The translations under genes and the position numbers were made by a program. This document shows, in pieces, positions 34,529 to 42,972 of a DNA stretch of 64,000 bases (within the stretch, counting starts at the first letter, position 1; every line of letters begins with the position of its first letter). Where the stretch lies: the NCBI RefSeq assembly GCF_003116585.1, contig NZ_QEHM01000003.1:916916-980915 (forward strand), in the 5' to 3' direction. The DNA is from Albibacillus kandeliae (GTDB lineage Bacteria; Pseudomonadota; Alphaproteobacteria; Rhodobacterales; Rhodobacteraceae). The notes below the pieces were generated by a model that searched no databases, was not told the origin of the DNA, and was given only the letters and a program-made list of their open reading frames with translations.

Positions 34529-34790
34529 TGGCCTTTCTCCCTTCCAGACCCTCGGGGCCGAACACCGAAAGGACGTTCAGCAGTTTCCAGCCATTGGCCT
34601 GAAGGCGCGCGGACACCTCGGATTTGGCCGGGCCCGCCTTGCAGGGCCCCTGCAATTGCATGACCCCATAGTGCAAGCGCAAGGGGTTGTCCTGCTTGGC
34701 CTTGTAATCGGCAAAGCATTGCGCGGCAGAGGCCGGTTGGGCGGTAGCCGCGAGGGTGGCGATGGCCAGCATGAACAGGAGGTGTCTCAT
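34500..34790 (-). CDS. Small exported two-cysteine protein of unknown function
   Basis: A 96-residue protein with a signal peptide (MRHLLFMLAIATLAATAQPASA, split at residue 20 in reading) leaving about 74 mature residues. The mature part has two Cys (QCFADY and GPCKAG), able to form one disulfide, and ends in GNFFLRF. I recognise no family. Its last 29 bp overlap the start of the membrane winged-helix gene, implying co-translation, so it may be a periplasmic partner of that regulator. The ATG at 34790 follows a weak GGTGT-like leader. Confidence 0.65.
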   Translation of the reverse strand: MRHLLFMLAIATLAATAQPASAAQCFADYKAKQDNPLRLHYGVMQLQGPCKAGPAKSEVSARLQANGWKLLNVLSVFGPEGLEGRKANAGNFFLRF

Positions 34791-34966
34791 GCCCGCACCC
34801 TGCGCCGGAAATCGCAGATATTCAATAACCACGGGGTTTTGGCGCGTTGTTATCCGATAGCAAGGGGGCGTTATTGCCTGTCTTCGGGGGCAGGGCACAG
34901 GTTGGTCTCATCGCCCGGTCATGCGGATCGGTGCAGTTGACCAAGACCTGTGAAAGGAACATCACG

Positions 34967-35503
34967 ATGCCCCGTATCTCGCACCGGAACTTCATTACCC
35001 TGATCCTCTCGGCGGCGCTGGCCGTGACCGCGGTCGGGGCGCCCGCCCGGGCCGACGGCGACGACCTTGCCAAGGCGCTCGCGGGGATCGCGGCGCTGGC
35101 GATCATCGGCAAGGCGATCCACGACAGCCGCGACGACAACGACAAGGTGACCCACAACCCGCCGCCCTACTGGAACCAGAATGGCGGCTATCCCTACTAC
35201 CACGTCCCGCAGTATCCGACCTACAAGCCGCAGCCCTATCCGGCCCGGCCCTGGCCGACCCAGCCCCGGCCGCTGCCGCCGCAGGTGTCGCGCATGGACC
35301 TTCCCGCGCAGTGCCTGCGCAGCTTCGAGGTCAACCGCAAGACCGTCCGCCTGCTGGGCGCGCCTTGCCTGAGGAACAACTACCGTTACTCGGGGTCTCT
35401 GCCGAAAGCTTGCGAGTTCAGCTTTTCTAATCGTGACGGCAGACACACCGGGTACGAGCCGCAATGCCTGAGGCAGCGCGGTTACAGGGTCGCCGCCCGC
35501 TGA
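34967..35503 (+). CDS. Exported Pro/Tyr-rich protein of unknown function
   Basis: A 178-residue protein. The signal peptide covers about 1-28 (ITLILSAALAVTAVGAPARA). A short hydrophobic helix (LAKALAGIAALAIIGKAIHD) leads to a Pro/Tyr/Gln-rich linker (about 65-105; YPYYHVPQYPTYKPQPYPA). The C-terminal domain has four Cys (QCLRSF, APCLRN, KACEFSF, PQCLRQ), suggesting two disulfides. GAAAGGA precedes the ATG at 34967. It is divergent from the small exported gene and carries its own terminator. Similar short exported proteins are common in Rhodobacterales but I know no function. Confidence 0.75.
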   Translation: MPRISHRNFITLILSAALAVTAVGAPARADGDDLAKALAGIAALAIIGKAIHDSRDDNDKVTHNPPPYWNQNGGYPYYHVPQYPTYKPQPYPARPWPTQPRPLPPQVSRMDLPAQCLRSFEVNRKTVRLLGAPCLRNNYRYSGSLPKACEFSFSNRDGRHTGYEPQCLRQRGYRVAAR

Positions 35504-35540
35504 CGGCGACTGCGGCGCCCGGACGGGCACCGCCACCTTC

Positions 35541-35566
35541 GGGAGGTCCTTCGGGGCCTCCCTTTT
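35541..35566 (+). terminator. Rho-independent terminator of the Pro/Tyr-rich protein gene
   Basis: GGGAGGTCC, loop TTCG, GGGCCTCCC, then TTTT; 9-bp stem with one G-U pair, 38 bp past the stop. Confidence 0.9.
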
Positions 35567-35695
35567 CTTTTGGCCCCTGCGTTGCCGAAAAGACTCGGCC
35601 AGCTTTCATTGTCGCCTGACCGGTCCGTTTTTGCTGCTTACCTTGGGTTAATCGAATTACTCTATCAGGGCTGCCGCAGGACAATGGAGAAGACG

Positions 35696-36106
35696 ATGAA
35701 TCCGATATCCTCGGTCGGCCTGTCCGACATCACCACCATTCGGGGCAAAAGCGCCGAGTCCGTCGGGCACATGGCCAAGGATGCGGTTACGCAGGCCAGG
35801 GAAGCCGGGGTGGACCTCCCCCGCAATGCGCAGGGCCTCGCCGCATCGCAGATCGCCAAGGGCGCCGATTGGGAAAGCGTCTTTGCCGCGCAGATCGCGG
35901 AACTCGTCGAACCGGTCGAAACTAGTGTGGAAGAGGCCACCGAAGGCTACGAGGCCGGCGCGCTGGCCGGGGAGGCCACCGAAGAGTCCGATGACCCCAC
36001 TGCCGGTACCATCGTGACCGACCTTGTCGGCACGGGAACCGGGAGCGAGGAGGAAACCGCCCTGATGCTGCTGGAAACGGCAGGCCAGGTCGACAGGCTG
36101 GTCTGA
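35696..36106 (+). CDS. Acidic protein of unknown function
   Basis: A 136-residue soluble, strongly acidic protein with no signal peptide or membrane segment. The N-terminal half looks helical (DITTIRGKSAESVGHMAKDAV, then GLAASQIAKGADWESVF); the C-terminal half is Glu/Thr/Gly-rich and probably flexible (EEATEGYEAGALAGEATEE). I recognise no family. The ATG at 35696 has GGAG 6-7 bases upstream; an ATG at 35684 is possible. It ends 42 bp before the rnhB ATG, and a hairpin covering the rnhB start begins 8 bp after its stop, suggesting translational coupling. Confidence 0.6.
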   Translation: MNPISSVGLSDITTIRGKSAESVGHMAKDAVTQAREAGVDLPRNAQGLAASQIAKGADWESVFAAQIAELVEPVETSVEEATEGYEAGALAGEATEESDDPTAGTIVTDLVGTGTGSEEETALMLLETAGQVDRLV

Positions 36107-36113
36107 TCACCCT

Positions 36114-36149
36114 TGCCCCCGCCCGCGCCGGGCGGGCATCAAGGGGGCA
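36114..36149 (+). promoter_or_regulatory. Predicted RNA hairpin covering the rnhB ribosome-binding site and start
   Basis: TGCCCCC (36114-36120) is perfectly complementary to GGGGGCA (36143-36149), and GCCCGC (36121-36126) to GCGGGC (36132-36137), with a 5-nt bulge (ATCAA) on the 3' side. The 13-bp stem buries the G-rich Shine-Dalgarno and the A of the rnhB start codon. Confidence 0.55.
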
Positions 36150-36781
36150 TGACAGGACCAGATGATTCCTTTGAGAAGGCCGCGCTGTCGCGCGGCTTTT
36201 TGCGTATCGCGGGTGTGGACGAGGTGGGCCGGGGCCCGCTGGCCGGCCCGGTGACTGCGGCGGCGGTCGTGCTGGACCTCACGCTCCCGCCGGTGGGGCT
36301 GAACGACTCCAAGAAGCTCACGGCGAAAGCCCGGGATCGTCTCGAGGCCGAGATCCTCGCCCGGGCCCAGGTCTCCATCGCCCATGCCAGCGTCGCCGAA
36401 ATTGACGAGCTCAACATCTTGCGCGCCAGCCATCTCGCGATGGAGCGGGCGGTCGCCGCGCTCAACCCCGCCCCGGATTTCCTGCTGATCGACGGCAACC
36501 TGATTCCCCGTGGCCTGACCCTCCCCGCCGAGGCCGTGGTCAAGGGCGACGGGCGCTCGCTATCGATCGCGGCGGCGTCCATCGTCGCGAAACAATGCCG
36601 CGATCGGATCATGGTGGATTTGGCGCAACAGCACCCCGGCTACGGCTGGGAAACCAACGCCGGCTACCCGTCAAAAAGCCACAGGTTGGCGCTCCGAAAT
36701 CTCGGTGTGACCCCACACCATAGGCGTTCGTTCAAACCTGTCCACAATATCTTGTATCAAGACAAATTGCCAAGTACTTGA
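36149..36781 (+). CDS. rnhB: Ribonuclease HII
   Basis: A 210-residue enzyme removing ribonucleotides from DNA and RNA primers. The active-site motif GVDEVGRGPLAGPV (DEDD Asp-Glu of RNase HII) is at about 22-35; further parts are LNDSKKLTAKARDRLEAEI, LLIDGN (Asp) and IAAASIVAKQCRDRIM, with the later HPGYGWETNAGYPSKSH loop contacting the 2'-OH. Length is normal. The rnhB-ccrM neighbourhood is usual in Rhodobacteraceae. Its 3' end carries a DnaA-box-like CTGTCCACA at 36738. Start region buried in a predicted hairpin. Confidence 0.95.
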   Translation: MTGPDDSFEKAALSRGFLRIAGVDEVGRGPLAGPVTAAAVVLDLTLPPVGLNDSKKLTAKARDRLEAEILARAQVSIAHASVAEIDELNILRASHLAMERAVAALNPAPDFLLIDGNLIPRGLTLPAEAVVKGDGRSLSIAAASIVAKQCRDRIMVDLAQQHPGYGWETNAGYPSKSHRLALRNLGVTPHHRRSFKPVHNILYQDKLPST

Positions 36782-36831
36782 TTCAAAAAAGAAATTGACG
36801 GCGATTCGCCTTTGACTCATCTTTGTCCACA
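36780..36831 (+). promoter_or_regulatory. Cluster of three GANTC methylation sites and a DnaA-box-like site before ccrM
   Basis: GATTC at 36780-36784, GATTC at 36803-36807 and GACTC at 36814-36818 lie in 39 bp, where one site per roughly 300 bp would be expected. TTGTCCACA (36823-36831) differs by one base from the DnaA consensus TTATCCACA. CcrM methylates GANTC, so the promoter could sense its own product. Confidence 0.6.
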
Positions 36832-36838
36832 ACCATGA

Positions 36839-37972
<1,134 letters not shown>

Positions 37973-38035
37973 TTTCAAACGATTTTCAAAGTTACCGCCG
38001 GTGCCTGTGGCCTGAGACACATGGCACTACACCTT

Positions 38036-38063
38036 GCCCCGCCGTCTGGCGGGGCTTTTTTTT
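38036..38063 (+). terminator. Rho-independent terminator of ccrM
   Basis: GCCCCGCC, loop GTCT, GGCGGGGC, then eight T. Perfect 8-bp stem 63 bp past the ccrM stop. Confidence 0.93.
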
Positions 38064-38120
38064 GTGTAAACCGGGCCAAGCCTTCCTATCTTGGAACCGG
38101 CGGCACAGAGGAGGCGAGCC

Positions 38121-39518
38121 ATGACAGATGCCACGACCGCGTTGAATGCTCCGAAGCCGCGGTTCAGCGACGCCGAGGTGCAGGCCGCCACCGAGGCCAA
38201 CCGGCACACCGAGGCGGCGCTGGAACGGCACAAGCGCGAAGGCATGGACATGGCGGTCAAGGCGCGGTGGGTCGCCCTGGCGGTTGTCGGGGTGATGCTG
38301 CCGTTCCTCAATCCGCAGATCGAAATGCTCTACTACGAGGTCCTCCTCGTGGCGCTGGGCTTCGTTGGTTGGCTGCAGCGGCGGGTCGGGGTTGTCGGGC
38401 GCTCGCAGCTCGAATTCTTCGTGATGGCGCTCGATCTCCTGCTGATGGCCTTCATCCTGATCGTGCCCAACCCCTTCGCGTCCGAGCAATGGCCGACCGC
38501 GGTGAACTACCGGTTCGGGACCTTCACCTATTTCTACGTGGTGCTTGCAGCCGGTACGCTGACCTACTCGTGGCGGACCATCATGGCGATGGGTCACTGG
38601 GTGGCGACCATTTGGCTGCTGGGCGCCGTGGCGGTGTGGTACTTCGGCTATCGTGACCCGGCGCTGGGCGAGGCCGCGCAGACCGCTTTCGGCAGCGACC
38701 CGCAGCTGCTCAAACTGCTCGACCCCAATTCGGTGATGTTCGACATCCGGGTGCAGGAGCTCGTGGTTTTCGTTCTGGTCTCGCTGACGCTCGCGATGAC
38801 GGTCCGCAGGTTCAACCGGCTGCTGATCGGCAACGCCGAACTGGAGCGGGAGCGCGAGAACCTGTCGCGCTACTTCTCGCCTAACGTGGTGGCGGAGCTG
38901 TCGCACAATGACGAACCGCTGAAACAGACCCGAACCCATGACGTTGCCGTGCTGTTCGTCGATATCGTCGGTTTTACCCGGTTTTCCGCCAACCGGGCGC
39001 CGGAGGATGTGATCGAGGTCTTGCGCGGCTTCCACGCGCGGATGGAGGCCGAGGTCTTCCGGTTCGGGGGGACGCTGGACAAGTACCTGGGCGATGGGCT
39101 GATGGCGACCTTCGGCACCCCGATGCCGGGCGAGACCGACGCGATCAACGCGCTGCGCTGTGCCCAGTCGATGCGCGCGACGCTGGCCGCCTGGAACGCC
39201 GAGCGGCGGCGGCTGGGACAGCCCGAGATCCAGGGCAGCTTCGGGCTGCATTTCGGATCGGTGGTTCTTGGCGACATCGGCGCCAACCGACTCGAATTCG
39301 CGGTGATCGGCAATACCGTCAACGTGGCGAGCCGGCTGGAGAAGCTGACGCGCGAGCTTTCGACGGAACTGGTTCTCAGCGACCACCTTTACCAGCAGGC
39401 GCAAGAGCAGGGCGACGTGGGTGAAACGGCGCTGGAGGGTCTGACACGCCAGGCGCCGCGCGAAATCCGTGGCCTCGACAAGCCTGTTGCGGTCTGGTCC
39501 CTGTCGCGGCTGCAATAG
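38121..39518 (+). CDS. Membrane-bound class III adenylate/guanylate cyclase
   Basis: A 465-residue protein. About six hydrophobic helices (residues 50-240; for example VALAVVGVMLPFL, LLLMAFILIVPNPF) form an N-terminal membrane sensor, followed by a connecting segment (LERERENLSRYFSPNVVAEL) that resembles the CHASE/HAMP-type cyclase linker. The catalytic domain (about 270-465) shows metal Asp residues in VLFVDIVGFTRFS and DKYLGDGLMATFG, and the transition-state Asn/Arg in VIGNTVNVASRLE. A Lys before the second Asp region (DKYLGD) favours ATP. GAGGAGGCGAGCC gives a strong ribosome-binding site for the ATG at 38121. The product cAMP would act through a CRP-type regulator elsewhere. Confidence 0.92.
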   Translation: MTDATTALNAPKPRFSDAEVQAATEANRHTEAALERHKREGMDMAVKARWVALAVVGVMLPFLNPQIEMLYYEVLLVALGFVGWLQRRVGVVGRSQLEFFVMALDLLLMAFILIVPNPFASEQWPTAVNYRFGTFTYFYVVLAAGTLTYSWRTIMAMGHWVATIWLLGAVAVWYFGYRDPALGEAAQTAFGSDPQLLKLLDPNSVMFDIRVQELVVFVLVSLTLAMTVRRFNRLLIGNAELERERENLSRYFSPNVVAELSHNDEPLKQTRTHDVAVLFVDIVGFTRFSANRAPEDVIEVLRGFHARMEAEVFRFGGTLDKYLGDGLMATFGTPMPGETDAINALRCAQSMRATLAAWNAERRRLGQPEIQGSFGLHFGSVVLGDIGANRLEFAVIGNTVNVASRLEKLTRELSTELVLSDHLYQQAQEQGDVGETALEGLTRQAPREIRGLDKPVAVWSLSRLQ

Positions 39519-39531
39519 CGACCGCATGGCG

Positions 39532-39975
39532 TCAGTGCACGGGATCGAGGGCGCGTAGCACCTCCAGAATGACCTCTGGCGTAAAGTCACTCTTGTTGAC
39601 CACGCGCGACACCCCTGCCAGCCGCGCCTTCTGCCACATGAAGGGCGAGGGCCAGTCCGACACGATGATCACCGGAATGTCCTTCCATTCCGGGTGCCGC
39701 GCGAGTTCGAGGACGAAATCCGCGCCCTTGCCATCAGGCAGGTTGTTGTCGAGCAGGATCAGGCTGACAGCGTGCAGTTCCAGCAAGTCGCGCGCATCCT
39801 CCAGCGTGGTGACCGCCGAGACCTGTTCCGGGTTCAGCGCCGTGGCGAGCACGCGCTGGATCATCCGCTGATCGAACAGGCTGTCCTCGATGATCAGCAC
39901 GGAAACGGGCGGGGCGGGCGCGGCGCCGGTCGCCCGGCGCGCGGTCTCTGGAATGGCCTGTAAGGGAGCGGGCAT
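39532..39975 (-). CDS. Stand-alone receiver-domain response regulator
   Basis: A 147-residue single receiver domain with an extra 22-residue Ala/Pro-rich N-terminus. Motifs: VLIIEDSLFDQ (acidic pair), LILLDNNLPDGKG (phospho-Asp), VIIVSDWPS (Ser at the Thr position) and VVNKSDF (conserved Lys). No output domain follows, so it probably signals through protein contact or a phosphotransfer chain. Such DivK/CpdR-like single receivers are common in alphaproteobacteria, but the sequence is not close to either. It converges on the adenylate cyclase with a 13-bp gap; no kinase is adjacent. The hybrid kinase at 20775 is one candidate partner. Confidence 0.9.
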   Translation of the reverse strand: MPAPLQAIPETARRATGAAPAPPVSVLIIEDSLFDQRMIQRVLATALNPEQVSAVTTLEDARDLLELHAVSLILLDNNLPDGKGADFVLELARHPEWKDIPVIIVSDWPSPFMWQKARLAGVSRVVNKSDFTPEVILEVLRALDPVH

Positions 39976-40046
39976 GATGGGGCACCTTGCGAGTCCATGA
40001 CGGACCCGAAGCCTAGCAGCCAGTCCTTAACAAACCGTTCCGCCGC

Positions 40047-41180
40047 TCAGCGAGGCATCGGCGTGGTGCCCTCGTTGTAGGGGTGCCAGTCGGTGATCTC
40101 GGGGTAGTACATGGCGCGCCACTTGCGCACGCGCGGGTTCATGCGGTGACGCCACATCTTGGGCAGCAGGGCCATGGTGGTCATCACGGCATAGCCATGC
40201 GGCAATTGCGGGGCCTCGTCCTCGGTGTAGTTCTGCAGCAGGGGAAACCGGCGGTTCGGCTTGTAGTGATGGTCGGAATGGCGCTGGAGGTTGATCAGCA
40301 GCCAGTTCGACGCTTTGTGCGCCGCATTCCACGAGTGGCGCGGCAGGACATGTTCGTATTTGCCCTCGCCCAGATGCTTGCGCGTCAGGCCGTAGTGTTC
40401 GACGTAGTTGACCAGTTCGAGGTGCCAGACCGCGACCAGCGCCTGCAGCAGGAAGAGGACAAGCCCGAGAAATCCGCCAAGAGCGATGGCCAGCAGCACC
40501 ATCGCCGCCTGCAGGACCCAGTAGCGCCAGAACGGGTTCGATGAGTCGGTCCAGGGCAGGTCCTTCTTTGCCAGTTTCTCGCGTTCTGCGCGGAAGGCCG
40601 AGGGAGGACATTCGCGCAGCACCCGCAGGAAGAAAGCGTGGAAGTTCTCGTTGTAGCGTGCCGTGACCGGATCGCGCGGGGTGCCGACATAGCGGTGGTG
40701 CACCAGCAGGTGTTCGGACCGGAAGTGTGAGTAAAGGACCATTGCCAGCAAGATATCACCCAGCCAGCGTTCCACGCTGGATTTCTGGTGCATCAGTTCG
40801 TGGCTGTAGTTGATGCCGATGGTCCCGGTAACCACGCCAACGCCGAAGAACAGCCCGAACAGGGCCCAGCCGCTCAGATGATCGGAATGGGTGGAGTACC
40901 AGATCAGGCCGAACAGGCTGAGGAACTGCAGCGGCACCCAGGCCGGGGTCAGCAGGCGATACCAGTAGAGCGCGTCCTCGGGCGTATCGGGATCGGCGTT
41001 CTCGAGGTTCAGGCCGAGTGCGTTGTCGAGCAGGGTATAGGCGTTCCAGGTGACGATCGGGATCAGCAGCACCCACCAGCCTCCCATCCAGGCGCAGAAC
41101 CAGCAGAGCGGGATGAGCAGGAAGGAAGAGGCGAAAGGCAGGACGCTTTGCCAGCGTGAGAGGCTTTCCGGCGCGATCAT
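40047..41180 (-). CDS. alkB: Alkane 1-monooxygenase (AlkB family)
   Basis: A 377-residue integral-membrane non-heme diiron hydroxylase that oxidises alkanes at the terminal carbon. Histidine motifs are YSHELMHQKSS (HELMHQ box), LLVHHRYVGTPRDP (HxxxHHxxVGT-type), LQRHSDHHYKPNRR (LQRHSDHH, diagnostic of AlkB), and a further NYVEHYGLTRK motif. About six hydrophobic helices are visible, for example LPFASSFLLIPLCWFCAW. The ATG at 41180 is chosen. No rubredoxin or ferredoxin gene is adjacent, so electron donors must be elsewhere. It lies between mutY and an orphan receiver, likely as its own unit. Confidence 0.93.
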   Translation of the reverse strand: MIAPESLSRWQSVLPFASSFLLIPLCWFCAWMGGWWVLLIPIVTWNAYTLLDNALGLNLENADPDTPEDALYWYRLLTPAWVPLQFLSLFGLIWYSTHSDHLSGWALFGLFFGVGVVTGTIGINYSHELMHQKSSVERWLGDILLAMVLYSHFRSEHLLVHHRYVGTPRDPVTARYNENFHAFFLRVLRECPPSAFRAEREKLAKKDLPWTDSSNPFWRYWVLQAAMVLLAIALGGFLGLVLFLLQALVAVWHLELVNYVEHYGLTRKHLGEGKYEHVLPRHSWNAAHKASNWLLINLQRHSDHHYKPNRRFPLLQNYTEDEAPQLPHGYAVMTTMALLPKMWRHRMNPRVRKWRAMYYPEITDWHPYNEGTTPMPR

Positions 41181-41306
41181 CGTTGTCTCCAGCGATCGGT
41201 TTGAACCCAGTCTACCTAAGAAAACCCGGTTAACTAAGACCTGCCACACCGTTCGCGCCCAAAGGTCGCGCCAAGTGGCAAAGTCACGCCAACGCTGAGC
41301 ACCGCG

Positions 41307-42368
41307 CTATCGGTCGCGCCAGAGGTCGTAGGCCTTGCGCATCACCGTGGGCAGGTCGCTGGGGCGGAAATCGGCCTGATCGAGGAACTCCCCGGCGGCG
41401 GGTCTGCGGTCCATCGGCACGGTCGCATGAAATACGCGCAGCTTGAGGTGGAAATGGGTGAAGGTATGCCGGACCTCGCCGCCGAGCGTATGCCATTCGG
41501 CGCGGATCGGAGGCGTGTCGATGGGCGCATCGCCCCAGTCCGACCCGGGCCAGCCGAGCATGCCGCCCAGCAGCCCCTTGTCGGGTCGGCGTTCCAGCAA
41601 CATGGCGCCATCGACGCGGCGGGCGATGTAGATCAGCCCGTGACGGACGGGCTTTGCCTTCTTCGGGGTCTTCTTCGGCAGCTCGGGCGCGGTCCCCTCC
41701 AGCCGTGCGCGGCAGGGGCTGCGCCACGGGCAGATGCCGCAGGCCGGGGACTTTGGGGTGCAGATCGTCGCGCCGAGGTCCATTACCGCTTGCGCGTAAT
41801 CGCCGGGCCGCCGCGCCGGGGTCATCAGGGCGGTCAGTTCGGCCAGTTCCGGCTTGGCCGCAGGCAGTGGCGTGTGGATGTCGAAGAGCCGTGCCATCAC
41901 CCGCTCGACGTTGCCGTCCATCACCGGTTCGGGACGGTCGAAGGCGATGGCAGCAATGGCAGCAGCGGTATAGGGCCCGATGCCGGGCAGCTTGAGCAAC
42001 TCGGCGTGGGAATCGGGAAACACCCCGCCATATTCGCTTGCCACCGCGCGTGCACATTTCAGCAGGTTGCGCGCGCGGGCATAATAGCCAAGACCGGCCC
42101 ATTCCCCCATCACGTCGCCGTCCGCGGCCTCGGCCAGCGCGGTCACCGTCGGCCAGCGCGTGGTGAAGTGATGGAAGTAGTCCTTGACCGCTGCGACCGT
42201 GGTTTGCTGCAGCATCACCTCGGACAGCCAGATGCGGTAGGGATCGGGCACCACCCCCTGCGCCCTGTCCTGCGGGCTGACCCGCCAAGGCAACACACGC
42301 GCATGCCGGTCGTACCAGTCCAGCAGCTCGGCGGCCCGTGCACCATTTGCTACGATCTCGTCACGCAA
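41307..42368 (-). CDS. mutY: A/G-specific adenine glycosylase
   Basis: A 353-residue DNA glycosylase that removes adenine mispaired with 8-oxoguanine. The catalytic domain carries SEVMLQQTTVAAV (catalytic Glu), LPGIGPYTAAAIAAIAF (helix-hairpin-helix) and VMDGNVERVMARLF (Asp). The [4Fe-4S] Cys set is CTPKSPACGICPWRSPC. A C-terminal Nudix-like 8-oxoG-recognition domain (YIARRVDGAMLLERR, GGMLGWPGSDWG, FTHFHLKL) follows. The start is TTG at 42368, with GGAGG 8 bases upstream; no ATG lies nearby. It is divergent from the DUF721 gene. Confidence 0.95.
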   Translation of the reverse strand: MRDEIVANGARAAELLDWYDRHARVLPWRVSPQDRAQGVVPDPYRIWLSEVMLQQTTVAAVKDYFHHFTTRWPTVTALAEAADGDVMGEWAGLGYYARARNLLKCARAVASEYGGVFPDSHAELLKLPGIGPYTAAAIAAIAFDRPEPVMDGNVERVMARLFDIHTPLPAAKPELAELTALMTPARRPGDYAQAVMDLGATICTPKSPACGICPWRSPCRARLEGTAPELPKKTPKKAKPVRHGLIYIARRVDGAMLLERRPDKGLLGGMLGWPGSDWGDAPIDTPPIRAEWHTLGGEVRHTFTHFHLKLRVFHATVPMDRRPAAGEFLDQADFRPSDLPTVMRKAYDLWRDR

Positions 42369-42453
42369 TCTTTATGCCTCCGTGCTTGCGCTTTTGCTGG
42401 CGCCCCGTCATCTGCTCTCTACAATAGGGCAGACCAGCACGGAACCCACGGAC

Positions 42454-42960
42454 ATGGCCCAGAGACCTTCGACGACCTACGGTTTCAAGCGAACCGTCAA
42501 CGTCCTCGGCGACCAGATCCGCCGCGCCGGCGAAAGCCGGGGGTTCGCGGTGTCGCGGGTCCTGACCCATTGGGCCGAGATCGTCGGAACCGATCTGGCC
42601 GCCATCGCCCGGCCGGTCGACGTGAGCTATGGGCGGGGTGGGTTCGGCGCGACGCTGACGGTGCTGACCACCGGACCGCAGGCGCCGATGCTGGAAATGC
42701 AGAAGGAAAAGCTGCGCGAGAAGGTGAATGCCGTCTACGGCTACAACGCCATCGCGCGGGTGCGGATCACCCAGACGGCCCCCACCGGGTTCTCCGAGGG
42801 TCAGGCCCGCTTTGCACCACAGCCGCCGCGCCCCGAGCCAAAGCCGGACGCGCGGGCCGAGGCCGATGTCCGCGCCAGTGTCGAGCCGGTGCAGGATGCC
42901 GACCTCCGGGCGGCACTTGAACGTCTGGGCCGCAACGTATTAAGCAAACCAAAACGCTGA
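42454..42960 (+). CDS. DUF721 family protein (DciA-like)
   Basis: A 168-residue cytoplasmic protein. The N-terminal half (about 20-95) fits DUF721: SRVLTHWAEIVGTDLAAIARPVDVSYG (split by the conserved W-x-x-I/V-V-G-x-x-(L/I)), then LTVLTTGPQAPMLEMQ and INAIYGYNAI-like NAVYGYNAIARVRI. This domain is shared with DciA, the helicase operator in many bacteria that lack DnaC. The C-terminal half is Pro/Ala-rich, ending in a helix (DADLRAALERLGRNV). It is first in an apparent operon with the DsbA-like gene 12 bp downstream. A DciA role is possible but not shown. Confidence 0.82.
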   Translation: MAQRPSTTYGFKRTVNVLGDQIRRAGESRGFAVSRVLTHWAEIVGTDLAAIARPVDVSYGRGGFGATLTVLTTGPQAPMLEMQKEKLREKVNAVYGYNAIARVRITQTAPTGFSEGQARFAPQPPRPEPKPDARAEADVRASVEPVQDADLRAALERLGRNVLSKPKR

Positions 42961-42972
42961 GAAAGGGAAGCA

